Positions 26,688 to 35,165 of a DNA stretch of 64,000 nucleotides are shown in pieces. Made by a program: the position numbers and the translations under genes. The notes beneath the pieces are model-generated. The model did no database searches. It saw only the letters and a list, made by a program, of their open reading frames with translations, and was not told the DNA's origin. The number at the start of each line of letters is the position of its first letter. Within the stretch, counting starts at the first letter, position 1. The stretch is taken from contig NZ_CP109027.1 in the NCBI RefSeq assembly GCF_036226885.1, forward strand, positions 9,300,001-9,364,000, in the 5' to 3' direction. The stretch comes from Streptomyces sp. NBC_00663. Its GTDB lineage: Bacteria; Actinomycetota; Actinomycetes; Streptomycetales; Streptomycetaceae.

Positions 26688-28064
26688 ATGGCTCGTCAGA
26701 CCGATCCTGCCGGTGAGGCGTTGCCGACCGAGCCCGGAGTGCCCGGCAGCTCCGGAGCATCCGGGGCATCGTCCGCGCCCGGCTCGCCGTCGGTGACGAT
26801 CCGCCGGGCGGTACCGCTCCAGGGGACAGCACAGGACCCCGGCGCGGCGCTGGCACCGGGTGGAGGAGGACGCGGGGGCACCGGCGCCGCGTCAGCGGCT
26901 CCTGTATCGTCGGCCGTTTCCCCGAACCCGGGAAGCGAGCCTGTCCGCACGGAAGGCCAGACGTCGGGCGGCGCCAAGACCGAGAGCGCCGAGGCGGCGC
27001 CGCCGGTCCGAGAAGGAGAGGCGCCGGCGGCCCGAGAGGGAGAGGTGCCGCCGGTCCGAGAAGGAGAGGCGCCGGCGGCCCGAGAGGGAGAGGTGCCGGC
27101 GGAGTCCACGACCGCCCGCACCGAAACCGAGCCCGACGCCGCGGACATCGCGCAGGGCGCCGACATCGTCGCTGCGGGAGCGGGAAGCGATGGTGGGGGA
27201 GCCGCGACCGCCGGCGAGTCGCACGGCGGCCCCAAGAAGCCGATGCTGGCCGCCGCGGCCATCGTCGGGGCGCTCCTGATCGGGGTCCCGTTCCTTGTGG
27301 CGGGACAGGGCGACAAGGACGAGCGCGGCTCGGACCGGACCGGCAACGCGGCTGGAACGGTCCTGGACACGGACCGGATCCCGCACGCCTCGCAGAGCTA
27401 CGCGACCGAAGCGCCGTCACCCTCCGTTTCCACCTCCCCTTCGCCCAGTGAGTCACCCGAGGAGAAGCGGTCCAAGGGCCCCGGCCGCGCGCCGGTGGCC
27501 GAGCCGAAGCAGGCCGCCCCGACGGCCACCGAGTCCAAGAAGACCGAGTCGAAGAAGGCCACCACGCCCAGCGCCGCCGAGAAGCAGCGCCGGCAGGCCA
27601 ACGCGGCCTCCAGCGCTCGCACCATCCTGGTCAGGAACTCCACGACGGGCCTGTGCGCCGACGTCCCCGACTACGGCAACGGCAAGATCGACGGCCCGGT
27701 CAACCAGTACCCCTGCAACGGCACGGCCAACGACAACCAGCTGTGGAACCTGGAGGTCGCGGAGGCCGAGAGCGGACCCAAGGGCGCCTCTCTGTTCCTG
27801 ATCAGGAACAGCAAGGACAAGTACTGCATGGACCTGCCCGACTACGGCTCGGCCGCCACGGGCACCAACGTCACCGAGTACTACTGCCGCGCGACCGCCG
27901 ACAACCAGCTGTGGTGGCTCGATCCCCGCTCGGACGGCACGTACTGGATCCGCAGCTACTCCAGCAACAACCTCTGTCTCGGACTTGAGGGAGGCGCGTC
28001 CGCAGGCAACGACGCGCACCTGGAGATCGGCGGCTGCGGTCCCGCCGACCGGTGGACGATCTGA
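26688..28064 (+). CDS. Membrane-anchored protein with C-terminal ricin-type beta-trefoil lectin
   Basis: This 458-residue protein is predicted to be type II. A long disordered acidic/Pro-rich N-terminus (about 1-180, cytosolic) is followed by SHGGPKKP and one membrane helix (about residues 187-205). A Ser/Thr/Pro/Lys stalk then runs to about 305. The extracellular C-terminal ~150 residues contain three repeats of the LVRNSTTGLCADVP / NDNQLW type, the QxW-like signature of ricin-B/CBM13 trefoils, with paired Cys in each lobe. A GGGGAG ribosome-binding site 4-9 nt upstream and an 18-bp gap from the ART-like gene indicate an operon. The membrane cassette is almost identical to that of the next gene. 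A carbohydrate-binding surface role is inferred from the fold. Confidence 0.85.
   Translation: MARQTDPAGEALPTEPGVPGSSGASGASSAPGSPSVTIRRAVPLQGTAQDPGAALAPGGGGRGGTGAASAAPVSSAVSPNPGSEPVRTEGQTSGGAKTESAEAAPPVREGEAPAAREGEVPPVREGEAPAAREGEVPAESTTARTETEPDAADIAQGADIVAAGAGSDGGGAATAGESHGGPKKPMLAAAAIVGALLIGVPFLVAGQGDKDERGSDRTGNAAGTVLDTDRIPHASQSYATEAPSPSVSTSPSPSESPEEKRSKGPGRAPVAEPKQAAPTATESKKTESKKATTPSAAEKQRRQANAASSARTILVRNSTTGLCADVPDYGNGKIDGPVNQYPCNGTANDNQLWNLEVAEAESGPKGASLFLIRNSKDKYCMDLPDYGSAATGTNVTEYYCRATADNQLWWLDPRSDGTYWIRSYSSNNLCLGLEGGASAGNDAHLEIGGCGPADRWTI
27003..27098 (+). repeat. Two perfect-type 48-bp tandem repeats
   Basis: Positions 27003-27050 and 27051-27098 are two adjacent identical 48-bp units. 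Each encodes VREGEAPAAREGEVPP-like sequence made of two 8-residue half units. They lie in the cytosolic disordered part of the ricin-lectin membrane protein and probably vary in number. Confidence 0.85.
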
Positions 28065-28125
28065 CATCCGCCCGCGACAGCGCCAACTGCCCCACAAAAG
28101 CCGACAGATGACGGAGAACGCCGGC

Positions 28126-29253
28126 ATGAGTGCACAACGTAAAGCGGGAGACGGCACCTCTCCCGACACCGCCGCAGGCGCGCCGCAGGTCCGGGTCGCG
28201 GTCACCCTGTCCGCTTCCCCGGAGCCGCCCGAGGGGGCGTTCACCCCGGGCAGGACGGTGCCGGCCCCGGACGCGGCGAGGGGCGAACCAGCGGAGCCCG
28301 AGGGTGTTTCGGCCGCCCCGACCCGTCCGGAGACCGGGGGAGAGGACGCCGACGAGGAGACGACAACGCTGTCCGGCACCTCCGTCACGCGCGCACCGCA
28401 GGAGGAGCCGGCCACGGCCGAGAAGCCGGAGCCCGCCGAGGCGGAGGGCGCGGCCCAGGCGGAGTTCCACGGTGAGGTGCCCGCGCTGACCGGGGCCGCG
28501 CCGCTGGTCGCTGCGGACGCCGACCACCCCGGCGCCGACTCGGGGGAGTCCCACGGCGGACGCCCCAAGAAGCCGATGCTGGCCGCCGCGGCCATCGTCG
28601 GCGCCGTGCTCATCGCCGTGCCCTTCCTGCTGATGGGAGGCACGCAGGACGACGACAGCAAGCAGCCGACGGCGAACGCCGCCGCCAACGAGGACGCCGA
28701 CACCGTTCTTGGGGCGGGCGCGACGAACCAGGCACCGGACGGCTACGCCACCCGGACACCCACTGCCGCCCCGAGCGACAAGCCGTCCAAGAAGCCCAAG
28801 CCGAGCCCCGAGGGGAGCAAGGAGCCGAAGGACGACGTCGGCACGGTCACGGACACCAAGCCCAAGACGACCCCCAGCGCCACCCGATCCGCGAAAACCA
28901 CGGAGAAGGAGGCCGAGGCCAGGACACCGGTGTGGACGAGTACGTCCGTCTCGGCCCCGAGCACGCTGTCCGCAGGCGAGTCCTGGAGCACCAACCGGAT
29001 CAAGATGACCATGCAGTCGGACGGCAATCTCGTCGTCTACAACGAGAAGGGCAAGGCCACCTGGGCGTCCATGACCTTCGGCGCCAACCACACGGCCCGT
29101 TTCCAGACGGACGGCAACCTGGTCATCCACAACGGTGACGACAGGCCCATCTGGGGTGCCGACGTCTGGGGTCATCCGGGCGCGAAGCTGATTCTCCGCG
29201 CGGACGGGAAGGTGGTCATCATGGACGGCACCACCGTGACCTGGTCCACCTGA
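28126..29253 (+). CDS. Membrane-anchored protein with bulb-type (mannose-binding) lectin domain
   Basis: This 375-residue protein has the same layout as its upstream neighbour: a disordered acidic N-terminus, a GESHGGRPKKP cassette followed by one membrane helix (about residues 150-170), and a Pro/Ser/Thr/Lys stalk. It ends instead in a bulb-type lectin (about residues 265-375). The carbohydrate-binding motif QxDxNxVxY is present as QSDGNLVVY, a second site reads QTDGNLVIH, and a third is degenerate (RADGKVVIM). The start at 28126 is preferred over the in-frame ATG at 28108 because GGAG lies about 9 nt upstream. It probably displays a mannose-type lectin on the cell surface. The 61-bp gap suggests the same transcript as the ricin-lectin gene. 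Confidence 0.87.
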   Translation: MSAQRKAGDGTSPDTAAGAPQVRVAVTLSASPEPPEGAFTPGRTVPAPDAARGEPAEPEGVSAAPTRPETGGEDADEETTTLSGTSVTRAPQEEPATAEKPEPAEAEGAAQAEFHGEVPALTGAAPLVAADADHPGADSGESHGGRPKKPMLAAAAIVGAVLIAVPFLLMGGTQDDDSKQPTANAAANEDADTVLGAGATNQAPDGYATRTPTAAPSDKPSKKPKPSPEGSKEPKDDVGTVTDTKPKTTPSATRSAKTTEKEAEARTPVWTSTSVSAPSTLSAGESWSTNRIKMTMQSDGNLVVYNEKGKATWASMTFGANHTARFQTDGNLVIHNGDDRPIWGADVWGHPGAKLILRADGKVVIMDGTTVTWST

Positions 29254-29309
29254 GCCTGTGGCCAAAGCAGTTCCGACGCACCACTCATCTACCGGGAAGA
29301 CCAAGAGAG

Positions 29310-30818
29310 TTGACTGACCTGTCCGCTTTTCCGCTGCCCTTTCACTCCTCCCGTTCCATAGCGTTCGCGGCACCCCGGACCCTGCGGGAACTCCAGATGA
29401 TGGAGTGCAGTTCACAGATTCGGGCGAAGCCGCGGTGGTTCGAGAAGATGAACGACGGCGGCATCGTGGCCAGATGGACGCGGGAAGCGCTCGCCCAGGG
29501 CCTCACCGAAGCACAGGTCCGCTACGTCCTGGCCGAACTGCGGCATTACGCCGCGCTGCGTGACGCGTCGACCGGCATCGAGGTGTCCGCCGTCGATGGC
29601 GTGTGGCACTCGGACGCCCTCATCGACGATGAGCTCGGAGTGCGCCTGCGTGAGGCGGTGCGCGCCCTGGAGAACGTCCCCGACGCGGAACAGGACTGGC
29701 ACCCCGGATCCGACGGCCTCGTCCTGGATATGGTCCACCCCTCGCTGTTCTGCCTGGTGAGAGAGGTGAGCGGCGAACCCGAGCGGGCGTGGCACAATCC
29801 GACGAACCAGTACTCGAAGTACGAGTTCTCGGAGAAGTTCCAGTGGCTGCCGACGGACGTGGACGTCAGCGATGACGGCGCTGTCGCCTTCCGGTCGTAC
29901 GTCAACAACGTCCATCCCGATACCCATCGCGAACTGGCCGCCGTACTGCCCGACTTGTTCGCCCGCTTCCGCCCGCTCCTGGAGAACGTGCTGACCGACC
30001 TGCGTCATCCGCGCCCTCTGCGGATCGAGGCCGATCCGTACGGGTGGTACGACGCGGAGCCGGAGTACCCGGACAAGTCCTCCTACAGTGACGATGAGGC
30101 GTACGCCGAAGCTGTCCAGGCGTGGGAAGAGGCCCAGGACACCTGGTGGGAGAACCGCCGTCCGGTCATCCCGGACGCCCCCGCCTTCACCCCGCCGGAG
30201 CCGCCCGACGAGGCTGCCCGAATCGACCTGCGCGGCCGCTCTCTTCAGGTCATCGTCAAGGTCGCCGCCATCCACCTCACCCCGGACAAACCCGAGTACG
30301 CGGGCGGTTCCTGGCATGTCGAGGGGATGATGAACGAGCGGATCGTCTCGACCGGCATCTACTACTGGGACAGCGAGAACATCACCGAGAGCCACCTGAG
30401 TTTCCGTGCGGCGCTCACCGAACCGGACTACGAACAGAGCGACGACAACGGTGTGCGAGAGGTCTACGGCCTGGAAAACGAGGACGCGCTGAACCAGGTG
30501 CTGGGATCGGCCTCGACCCCCGAAGGCCGCTGCCTGGCCTTCCCCAACATCCTGCAACACCGCGTCGGTTCGTTCCGACTCGCGGATCCGACCCGCCCGG
30601 GACACCGCAAGATTCTCGTCTTCTTCCTGGTCGACCCGTCACAGAAGATCGTCTCGACATCCGATGTGCCACCGCAGCAACCATGGTCCGACTCCTCGAC
30701 CATGACCCTGGAACAGGCCAAGGAGTACCGCGAACAGCTCATGCAGGAACGCAAGTTCTTCGTCGACGAGCACAACGAGCAGCTCTACGAGCGGGAGTTC
30801 TCCCTCTGCGAGCACTGA
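29310..30818 (+). CDS. DUF4246-family protein, 2OG-Fe(II) oxygenase-like
   Basis: This 502-residue protein resembles the DUF4246 family, mostly known from fungi and some actinobacteria. The N-terminal RTLRELQMMECSSQIRAKPRWFEKM is the family's opening block. In the C-terminal half, His336-x-Glu338 (SWHVEG), His417 (ILQHRV) and Arg433 (GHRKILVFFLVDP) have the spacing expected for the metal facial triad and 2-oxoglutarate-binding Arg of a double-stranded beta-helix dioxygenase. The substrate is unknown. The start is uncertain: TTG at 29310 keeps the family N-terminus, while ATG at 29397 is the first ATG. Its 3' end overlaps the convergent regulator gene by 34 bp. It may or may not belong functionally to the T7SS block. 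Confidence 0.8.
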   Translation: MTDLSAFPLPFHSSRSIAFAAPRTLRELQMMECSSQIRAKPRWFEKMNDGGIVARWTREALAQGLTEAQVRYVLAELRHYAALRDASTGIEVSAVDGVWHSDALIDDELGVRLREAVRALENVPDAEQDWHPGSDGLVLDMVHPSLFCLVREVSGEPERAWHNPTNQYSKYEFSEKFQWLPTDVDVSDDGAVAFRSYVNNVHPDTHRELAAVLPDLFARFRPLLENVLTDLRHPRPLRIEADPYGWYDAEPEYPDKSSYSDDEAYAEAVQAWEEAQDTWWENRRPVIPDAPAFTPPEPPDEAARIDLRGRSLQVIVKVAAIHLTPDKPEYAGGSWHVEGMMNERIVSTGIYYWDSENITESHLSFRAALTEPDYEQSDDNGVREVYGLENEDALNQVLGSASTPEGRCLAFPNILQHRVGSFRLADPTRPGHRKILVFFLVDPSQKIVSTSDVPPQQPWSDSSTMTLEQAKEYREQLMQERKFFVDEHNEQLYEREFSLCEH

Positions 30819-33172
30819 GCTTCATCAATTGCCTGTGCGTGCGCAGGGCGAGGCCCGTTCTCGCTCAGTGCGGCGAGAGCCGCCGAGGCCTCGATATGGA
30901 GGGGGCTCTTGAGCGCTGCCAGAGCGTCCCGGGCGGTGAGAAGTGTCTGCCGGGCCTCGGGGTGCCGCGTGCCGCTGAGGGCACGGCCCAGGTCCAGGCG
31001 GGCGTGTTCAGCCCAGATGGGCATGTGTGCCGCCTCGAAGTCGGCGAGTGCCTGGCGCAGTGGTGCCTCGGCCTGGTGCCAGCGCTCCAGGGCCACGAGG
31101 TCGTTGCCGATCTGCTGCCGGGCCACCGCGTGGTAGAGCGCGACCAACTCGGCCGTACGGCCGGGAATCCCCGTCCGGCAGATCTGCTCGCTGCGGCGGT
31201 GGATCTCCAGTGCCTCGGCGGCTCGGCCGATGTGCCGCAGCAGGTTGCCCAGGGTGTTGAGCATGGTCAGTTCGGCGAGCCGGGACTCGGGGGAGTCCAG
31301 CGCGGCGAGGCAGCGGGCCGACTCCCGCAGCCGGTCGTGCGCGTCCTCCACTCGGCCCTGCCGGTGCAGCGCGCCCGCGCCGTAGCCGAGCGCCCAGCCC
31401 TCTTGCAGGCCGTCCGCGCAGTCCCGGGCCGCCACCAGTGCGGCGTCGGCCGCGGTCAGGGCGGCTTCGGGATTGTGGGCGCAGAGGTTGTGGGCCCAGG
31501 CGAGGTAGTTGAGGTGGACCGCCTCCTGCCGACGGTCGCCCAGCGCGCGTGCGGAGTCGCCGGCGCAGGTGAACACCTCCACCCACTGCTCCCAGTGCTG
31601 GGTCATGTCGGAGAACCAGTGCATGGCCTCCGCCGTGTCCAGCACCTCCCGGTGCCAGGCATTTCGGTGCGCCCGGTGCAGCGCGGCGAGCCACTGCGCC
31701 CGCTCGGCCTCCAACCAGGCCCGCGCCTGGCTCTTGCCGACCGGCGCCGTCTCGGGATCGGGGTCACCGGCGGGCATGGACCGCTCCTGGTGGACCTCGT
31801 AGTGCAGCGCGGCGACGGTGGCCCGGCTGAGCATCCAGCGCGCCGTACGGTCCAGGGCGGCCTCGCGCACGTCCGGACCGTCCTCCGCCTCGGTCTGTTC
31901 GAGGGCGTAGAGCCTGAGCAGATCGTGGAAGCGGTAGCGCTCGGCGACGGCGTCGCTCTGGAGCAGCCCGGCGTCGGTGAGTTCCTCGGCGCAGGCGACG
32001 GCCTGGTCGTAGGAGAGGCCGGCCAGCAGGGCGCCGGTCTCGGGACCGAAGTCGGGTCCTGCGGCCAGCGCGGCGCGGCGCAGGAAAGTCCGTGTGTCGG
32101 GCGGGAGTTGACGGTAGGAGAGGGCGAACGCGGCACGTACCTGGAGGCTTCCGGCCTGGAGGCCGTCGAGACGGCGCCCTTCGGCGGCCAGGCGGGTGGC
32201 GAGTTTGGTGAGGCGCTCGTGCGGCCGGCTGAGGAGGCGTTGACCGGCGATGCGGACCGCCAGGGGAAGGTGCCCGCACAGGTCGGCCAGGTCGCGGGCC
32301 GCCTGGGCCTCGGCCTGGACACGTTGCGGTCCGAGGATGCGGGTGAGGAGCTCCACCGCCTCCTCGCGGCGCAGCAGTGCCAGATCGGTGCGATGGACGG
32401 ACCCCAGACCCGCCAGGGAGTTACGACTGGTGACCAGCGTCAGTGACGAGCCGGTACCGGGCAGCAGGGGAAGGACCTGATCCTCGTCGACTGCGTTGTC
32501 GAGGAGCAGGAGCACCCGGCGGTCACTGAGCAGGGAACGCCACAGGGCGGCGCGCTCGTCGAGGCCGTTGGGCAGCGCGGCGTCGGCGATGCCCATCGCG
32601 CCGAGGAGCCGGGCCAGCGCGTCCCTGGGCGGCGTCGGCTCGGCGTCCATGCCGCGCAGGTCCAGAGCGAACTGTCCGTCGGGGAAGTCAGGGGCGAGGC
32701 GATACGCGGCGTGGACGGCGAACGCCGTTTTCCCCAGCCCGGGTTGACCGGTGATCACCGAGACCGCGGAGACCGGGGGCTCGACGCCGCCGGGTTCCCC
32801 GTCCCCCACCTCTGCTGCCAGCTCCAGCAGCCGGGCGAGCGCCGGGCCCCGCGCGGTGAAGTCCCGGATGTCGCGCGGCAGGGCCAGGGTGTTGGGGCCG
32901 GCAGGGCCCGCGACGGCGCGGGGACGCGGGCGGCCCAGCGCTGCGGACTGCTCCAGCCGCGCCGCGTCGTCGGCGCTCAGCTCCAGCGCTTGTGCGAGTG
33001 CCTGGACCGTGCGGCGCTGCGGCCCGAGCGTGCGTCCGCGTTCCATGTCGGCCAGTGCTCTGACGCTGATTCCGGCTGCCTCGGAGAGCGCCTCCTGGCT
33101 GAGCCCGGCGCGGGTCCGGAAGTGCCGCAGTCGCTGCCTGAATTCGTCGCCGGCGGGTGTGGCACCGCGCAC
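30785..33172 (-). CDS. XRE-type HTH / NB-ARC ATPase / TPR transcriptional regulator
   Basis: This is a STAND-type regulator of about 795 residues. An N-terminal lambda-repressor-like HTH occupies about residues 9-64 (LSQEALSEAAGISVRALADMERG). The NB-ARC ATPase follows, with P-loop GQPGLGKTA near residue 142 and Walker B LLLLDNA near 220. A winged-helix region and a C-terminal TPR-type helical array complete it. It is AfsR-like in architecture but has an XRE HTH instead of the SARP DNA-binding/BTAD head. GTG at 33172 is chosen because the HTH starts just after it; the frame extends upstream to 33325 without family-like sequence. It is divergent from the DUF4232 lipoprotein gene, and a perfect inverted repeat lies between them, a likely operator. 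A target beyond that is unknown. Confidence 0.85.
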   Translation of the reverse strand: MRGATPAGDEFRQRLRHFRTRAGLSQEALSEAAGISVRALADMERGRTLGPQRRTVQALAQALELSADDAARLEQSAALGRPRPRAVAGPAGPNTLALPRDIRDFTARGPALARLLELAAEVGDGEPGGVEPPVSAVSVITGQPGLGKTAFAVHAAYRLAPDFPDGQFALDLRGMDAEPTPPRDALARLLGAMGIADAALPNGLDERAALWRSLLSDRRVLLLLDNAVDEDQVLPLLPGTGSSLTLVTSRNSLAGLGSVHRTDLALLRREEAVELLTRILGPQRVQAEAQAARDLADLCGHLPLAVRIAGQRLLSRPHERLTKLATRLAAEGRRLDGLQAGSLQVRAAFALSYRQLPPDTRTFLRRAALAAGPDFGPETGALLAGLSYDQAVACAEELTDAGLLQSDAVAERYRFHDLLRLYALEQTEAEDGPDVREAALDRTARWMLSRATVAALHYEVHQERSMPAGDPDPETAPVGKSQARAWLEAERAQWLAALHRAHRNAWHREVLDTAEAMHWFSDMTQHWEQWVEVFTCAGDSARALGDRRQEAVHLNYLAWAHNLCAHNPEAALTAADAALVAARDCADGLQEGWALGYGAGALHRQGRVEDAHDRLRESARCLAALDSPESRLAELTMLNTLGNLLRHIGRAAEALEIHRRSEQICRTGIPGRTAELVALYHAVARQQIGNDLVALERWHQAEAPLRQALADFEAAHMPIWAEHARLDLGRALSGTRHPEARQTLLTARDALAALKSPLHIEASAALAALSENGPRPAHAQAIDEAQCSQRENSRS

Positions 33173-33213
33173 CGCTGAGATCCCCGATCGTCCGGCTCCC
33201 CCTGTGCGAGCCT

Positions 33214-33247
33214 CCGGCAGAAGTATGACGGACGGTACTTCTGCCGG
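33214..33247. promoter_or_regulatory. Perfect 12-bp inverted repeat, candidate operator in divergent promoter region
   Basis: CCGGCAGAAGTA (33214-33225) and TACTTCTGCCGG (33236-33247) are perfect reverse complements separated by 10 nt. They lie 42 bp upstream of the GTG of the XRE-NB-ARC gene and about 155 bp upstream of the lipoprotein gene. A terminator is unlikely between divergent starts, so an operator for the neighbouring HTH protein is the simplest reading. Confidence 0.6.
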
Positions 33248-33402
33248 GAGAACTGCCTGGTGGCGAAGGTTTCGCGGTGATCGACTGAGGTCCGACGCGC
33301 AAGGTGCCGCAGGCCCCGCATACACGCGTCATGCCCACCAGATCATCCCGGCCGCCGGGGAACAGACCGACGGCTGTGCACCACTTCACGGGGGAACCCA
33401 TC

Positions 33403-34083
33403 ATGACCGCTCTCTTCACCCGTTCCACGATGCTGGCCGTCGCCGGTACGGCACTCGCCCTTTCCCTCACCGCCTGCCAGAGCGGTGAGGACGACAACGC
33501 GGCGGCTACGTCGCCCACTTCGGCCACCGCGACGGTGTCGGACGGCGCGTCCGCCGCGGCGACCGTCACGTCCTCGGCCGGTTCGACGGGGGCGGGTACG
33601 TCTTCGGGAGCGGCGGACTCCAGCACCTCCAACGACTCCTCCGGCCGGCAGACGAGCACCTCCACCCCGGTGTGCGCAGCCGCCGACGTCACCATCACGG
33701 CGGCCAAGCAGGACGGCCCGCCCTACACCCACCTCGTTCTCACCGCGAAGAACACCTCCGGGCACTCCTGCCGTCTGGCGGGCTTCCCGCACGTCCAACT
33801 CCTGGAAAGCCACAAGCAGGACGTGTCGCCCGTCGCCAAGAGCAAGCCCGCCGCCCCGGTCGTCCTGTCCGCCGGAGCCCCCGCCTACGCCCTGCTCAAG
33901 GTCTCGGACGGCGGCACCGACGAGGACAACGAACCCGTGTCGGCGTTCTCGGTCACCCTGGAGGGGGACTCGTCGGTCATCGCGGTCTCCGCGCCCGGAT
34001 CGGACGGCATCGCCGCCGACCCTGCCCAGGCCCTGGTCGGCTACTGGACCCCCGAGCTCCGCAACGGCGCGGACGACTTCTGA
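33403..34083 (+). CDS. DUF4232 lipoprotein
   Basis: This 226-residue secreted lipoprotein has a basic N-terminus, a hydrophobic helix and the lipobox LTAC with acylated Cys25. A Ser/Thr/Ala-rich spacer (about 30-85) follows. Then comes a DUF4232-type beta-sandwich (CAAADVTITAAKQDG, NTSGHSCRLAGFPHVQLL), in which the two Cys probably form a disulfide. The ATG at 33403 gives the correct signal peptide; the frame is open upstream to 33304. DUF4232 proteins are widespread Streptomyces surface lipoproteins of unknown role. It is transcribed divergently from the XRE regulator and ends at a strong hairpin terminator. Confidence 0.9.
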   Translation: MTALFTRSTMLAVAGTALALSLTACQSGEDDNAAATSPTSATATVSDGASAAATVTSSAGSTGAGTSSGAADSSTSNDSSGRQTSTSTPVCAAADVTITAAKQDGPPYTHLVLTAKNTSGHSCRLAGFPHVQLLESHKQDVSPVAKSKPAAPVVLSAGAPAYALLKVSDGGTDEDNEPVSAFSVTLEGDSSVIAVSAPGSDGIAADPAQALVGYWTPELRNGADDF

Positions 34084-34089
34084 CCGCCT

Positions 34090-34126
34090 CGCCCCTTCCC
34101 GGCGGTTGCTCCGCCGGGAAGGGGCG
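34090..34126 (+). terminator. Hairpin terminator after the DUF4232 gene
   Basis: A perfect 16-bp stem (34090-34105 paired with 34111-34126) with loop TTGCT starts 6 bp after the lipoprotein stop. There is no long U-tract, as is usual in Streptomyces. It may also act against transcription arriving from the convergent ANTAR gene. Confidence 0.85.
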
Positions 34127-34208
34127 TCCTCGACCCGCGCTCGTCTCTTCGGGATGCCGCACCAACCGCACCAACCGCACCTGCCGCGCGTCGCTCTCGG
34201 TGTGTGGT

Positions 34209-34898
34209 TCAGATGGGGCTGCCTCGTTCGCAGACGCGGCGGGCGACCTCGCGGAGTTTGGTGTTGGTCTCCTGGGAGTAGCGGCGCAGGGCGTCGAAAG
34301 CCTGTTCCTCGGTGAGGTGGTGGGTGGCCATGAGGATGCCCATGGCCTCACCGATCAAGTGCCGCGTCGCGACAGCCTGTTCCATTTCCGCGTGGGTGCG
34401 AGCACTGGAGAAGGCGACCGCGGCGTGCGAGGCCAGCAGCCAGGCGGCCAGTTCACTCTCCGCCGTGAACGCTCCGGGCCGGCGGGAGTAGAAGTTCAGT
34501 GCGCCGAAGTCGTCGGCGTCGGTGAACAGCAGGATGCCCATCATGCTGCCCACCCCCAGTTCGTTGGCTTGGGGAGCGAAGGAGGGCCAGCGCTGGATCT
34601 CGGCAGTCAGGTCCGGGATCCGGTAGACGCGCTCGCCGTTCGGGTGGCGCGCGGCGTCGAAACAGGGCCCCTCGCCCAGGTCCCGTTGCAGGGCGTCGCT
34701 GGCGGTGACCAGCTGTTCGGTGGGTGCGAAGCTGCCCTGCTCCCTGCCGTGCAGTACCAGGATTCCGGAAGCATCGCAGCCCGCGACCAGCTCGGTCGCC
34801 GATGCGGTGATCCGCTGGAGGGTCCCGGTCAGAGAGTCCTGCGCCAGCAAGTTCCGTGCCATCGTCGCCATCTGCTCCGCGAACCGGGCCCAGTCCAC
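34209..34898 (-). CDS. GAF-ANTAR domain protein (putative RNA-binding antiterminator)
   Basis: This 229-residue regulator has an N-terminal GAF sensor (about residues 20-165; contains GEGPCFDAARHPNGERVYRIPDL and GALNFYSRRPGAF). A C-terminal ANTAR three-helix domain follows (about 165-225), with conserved IGEAMGILMATHHLTEEQAFDALRRYSQETNTKLREVA. ANTAR domains bind paired RNA hexaloop hairpins to prevent termination. The signal for this GAF domain is unknown. The start is GTG at 34898 with a strong GGGAGG on the minus strand. Target transcripts cannot be deduced from the window. Confidence 0.92.
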   Translation of the reverse strand: MDWARFAEQMATMARNLLAQDSLTGTLQRITASATELVAGCDASGILVLHGREQGSFAPTEQLVTASDALQRDLGEGPCFDAARHPNGERVYRIPDLTAEIQRWPSFAPQANELGVGSMMGILLFTDADDFGALNFYSRRPGAFTAESELAAWLLASHAAVAFSSARTHAEMEQAVATRHLIGEAMGILMATHHLTEEQAFDALRRYSQETNTKLREVARRVCERGSPI

Positions 34899-35165
34899 GA
34901 TTCCTCCCGTACTCGATTGGGCCTGTCAGAGGCCGTCTACCCAGGATCAGCCCCCACCCCTCGCCCCGGGCGGAATCCCCCATGGACGCCCCACTCACAG
35001 GAAGCCGCAGCACACTGCCTGGCCCTCTGTCGGCAGGAGCAGCCCATCCGTCGCTGCCATGAGCCGGTGACCACAACTCATCGGTGGCCGGCTGTGTGTT
35101 CCGGCGGCTGAGGGGCATTCGGACGGCACACGGGCGAAGCATCCCAACTCGAAGGAGGCACTGCC

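Noticed and set aside
30122..32446. 774-residue plus-strand ORF over the XRE-NB-ARC gene
   Set aside because: No recognisable domain; the minus strand has clear HTH, P-loop and TPR sequence.
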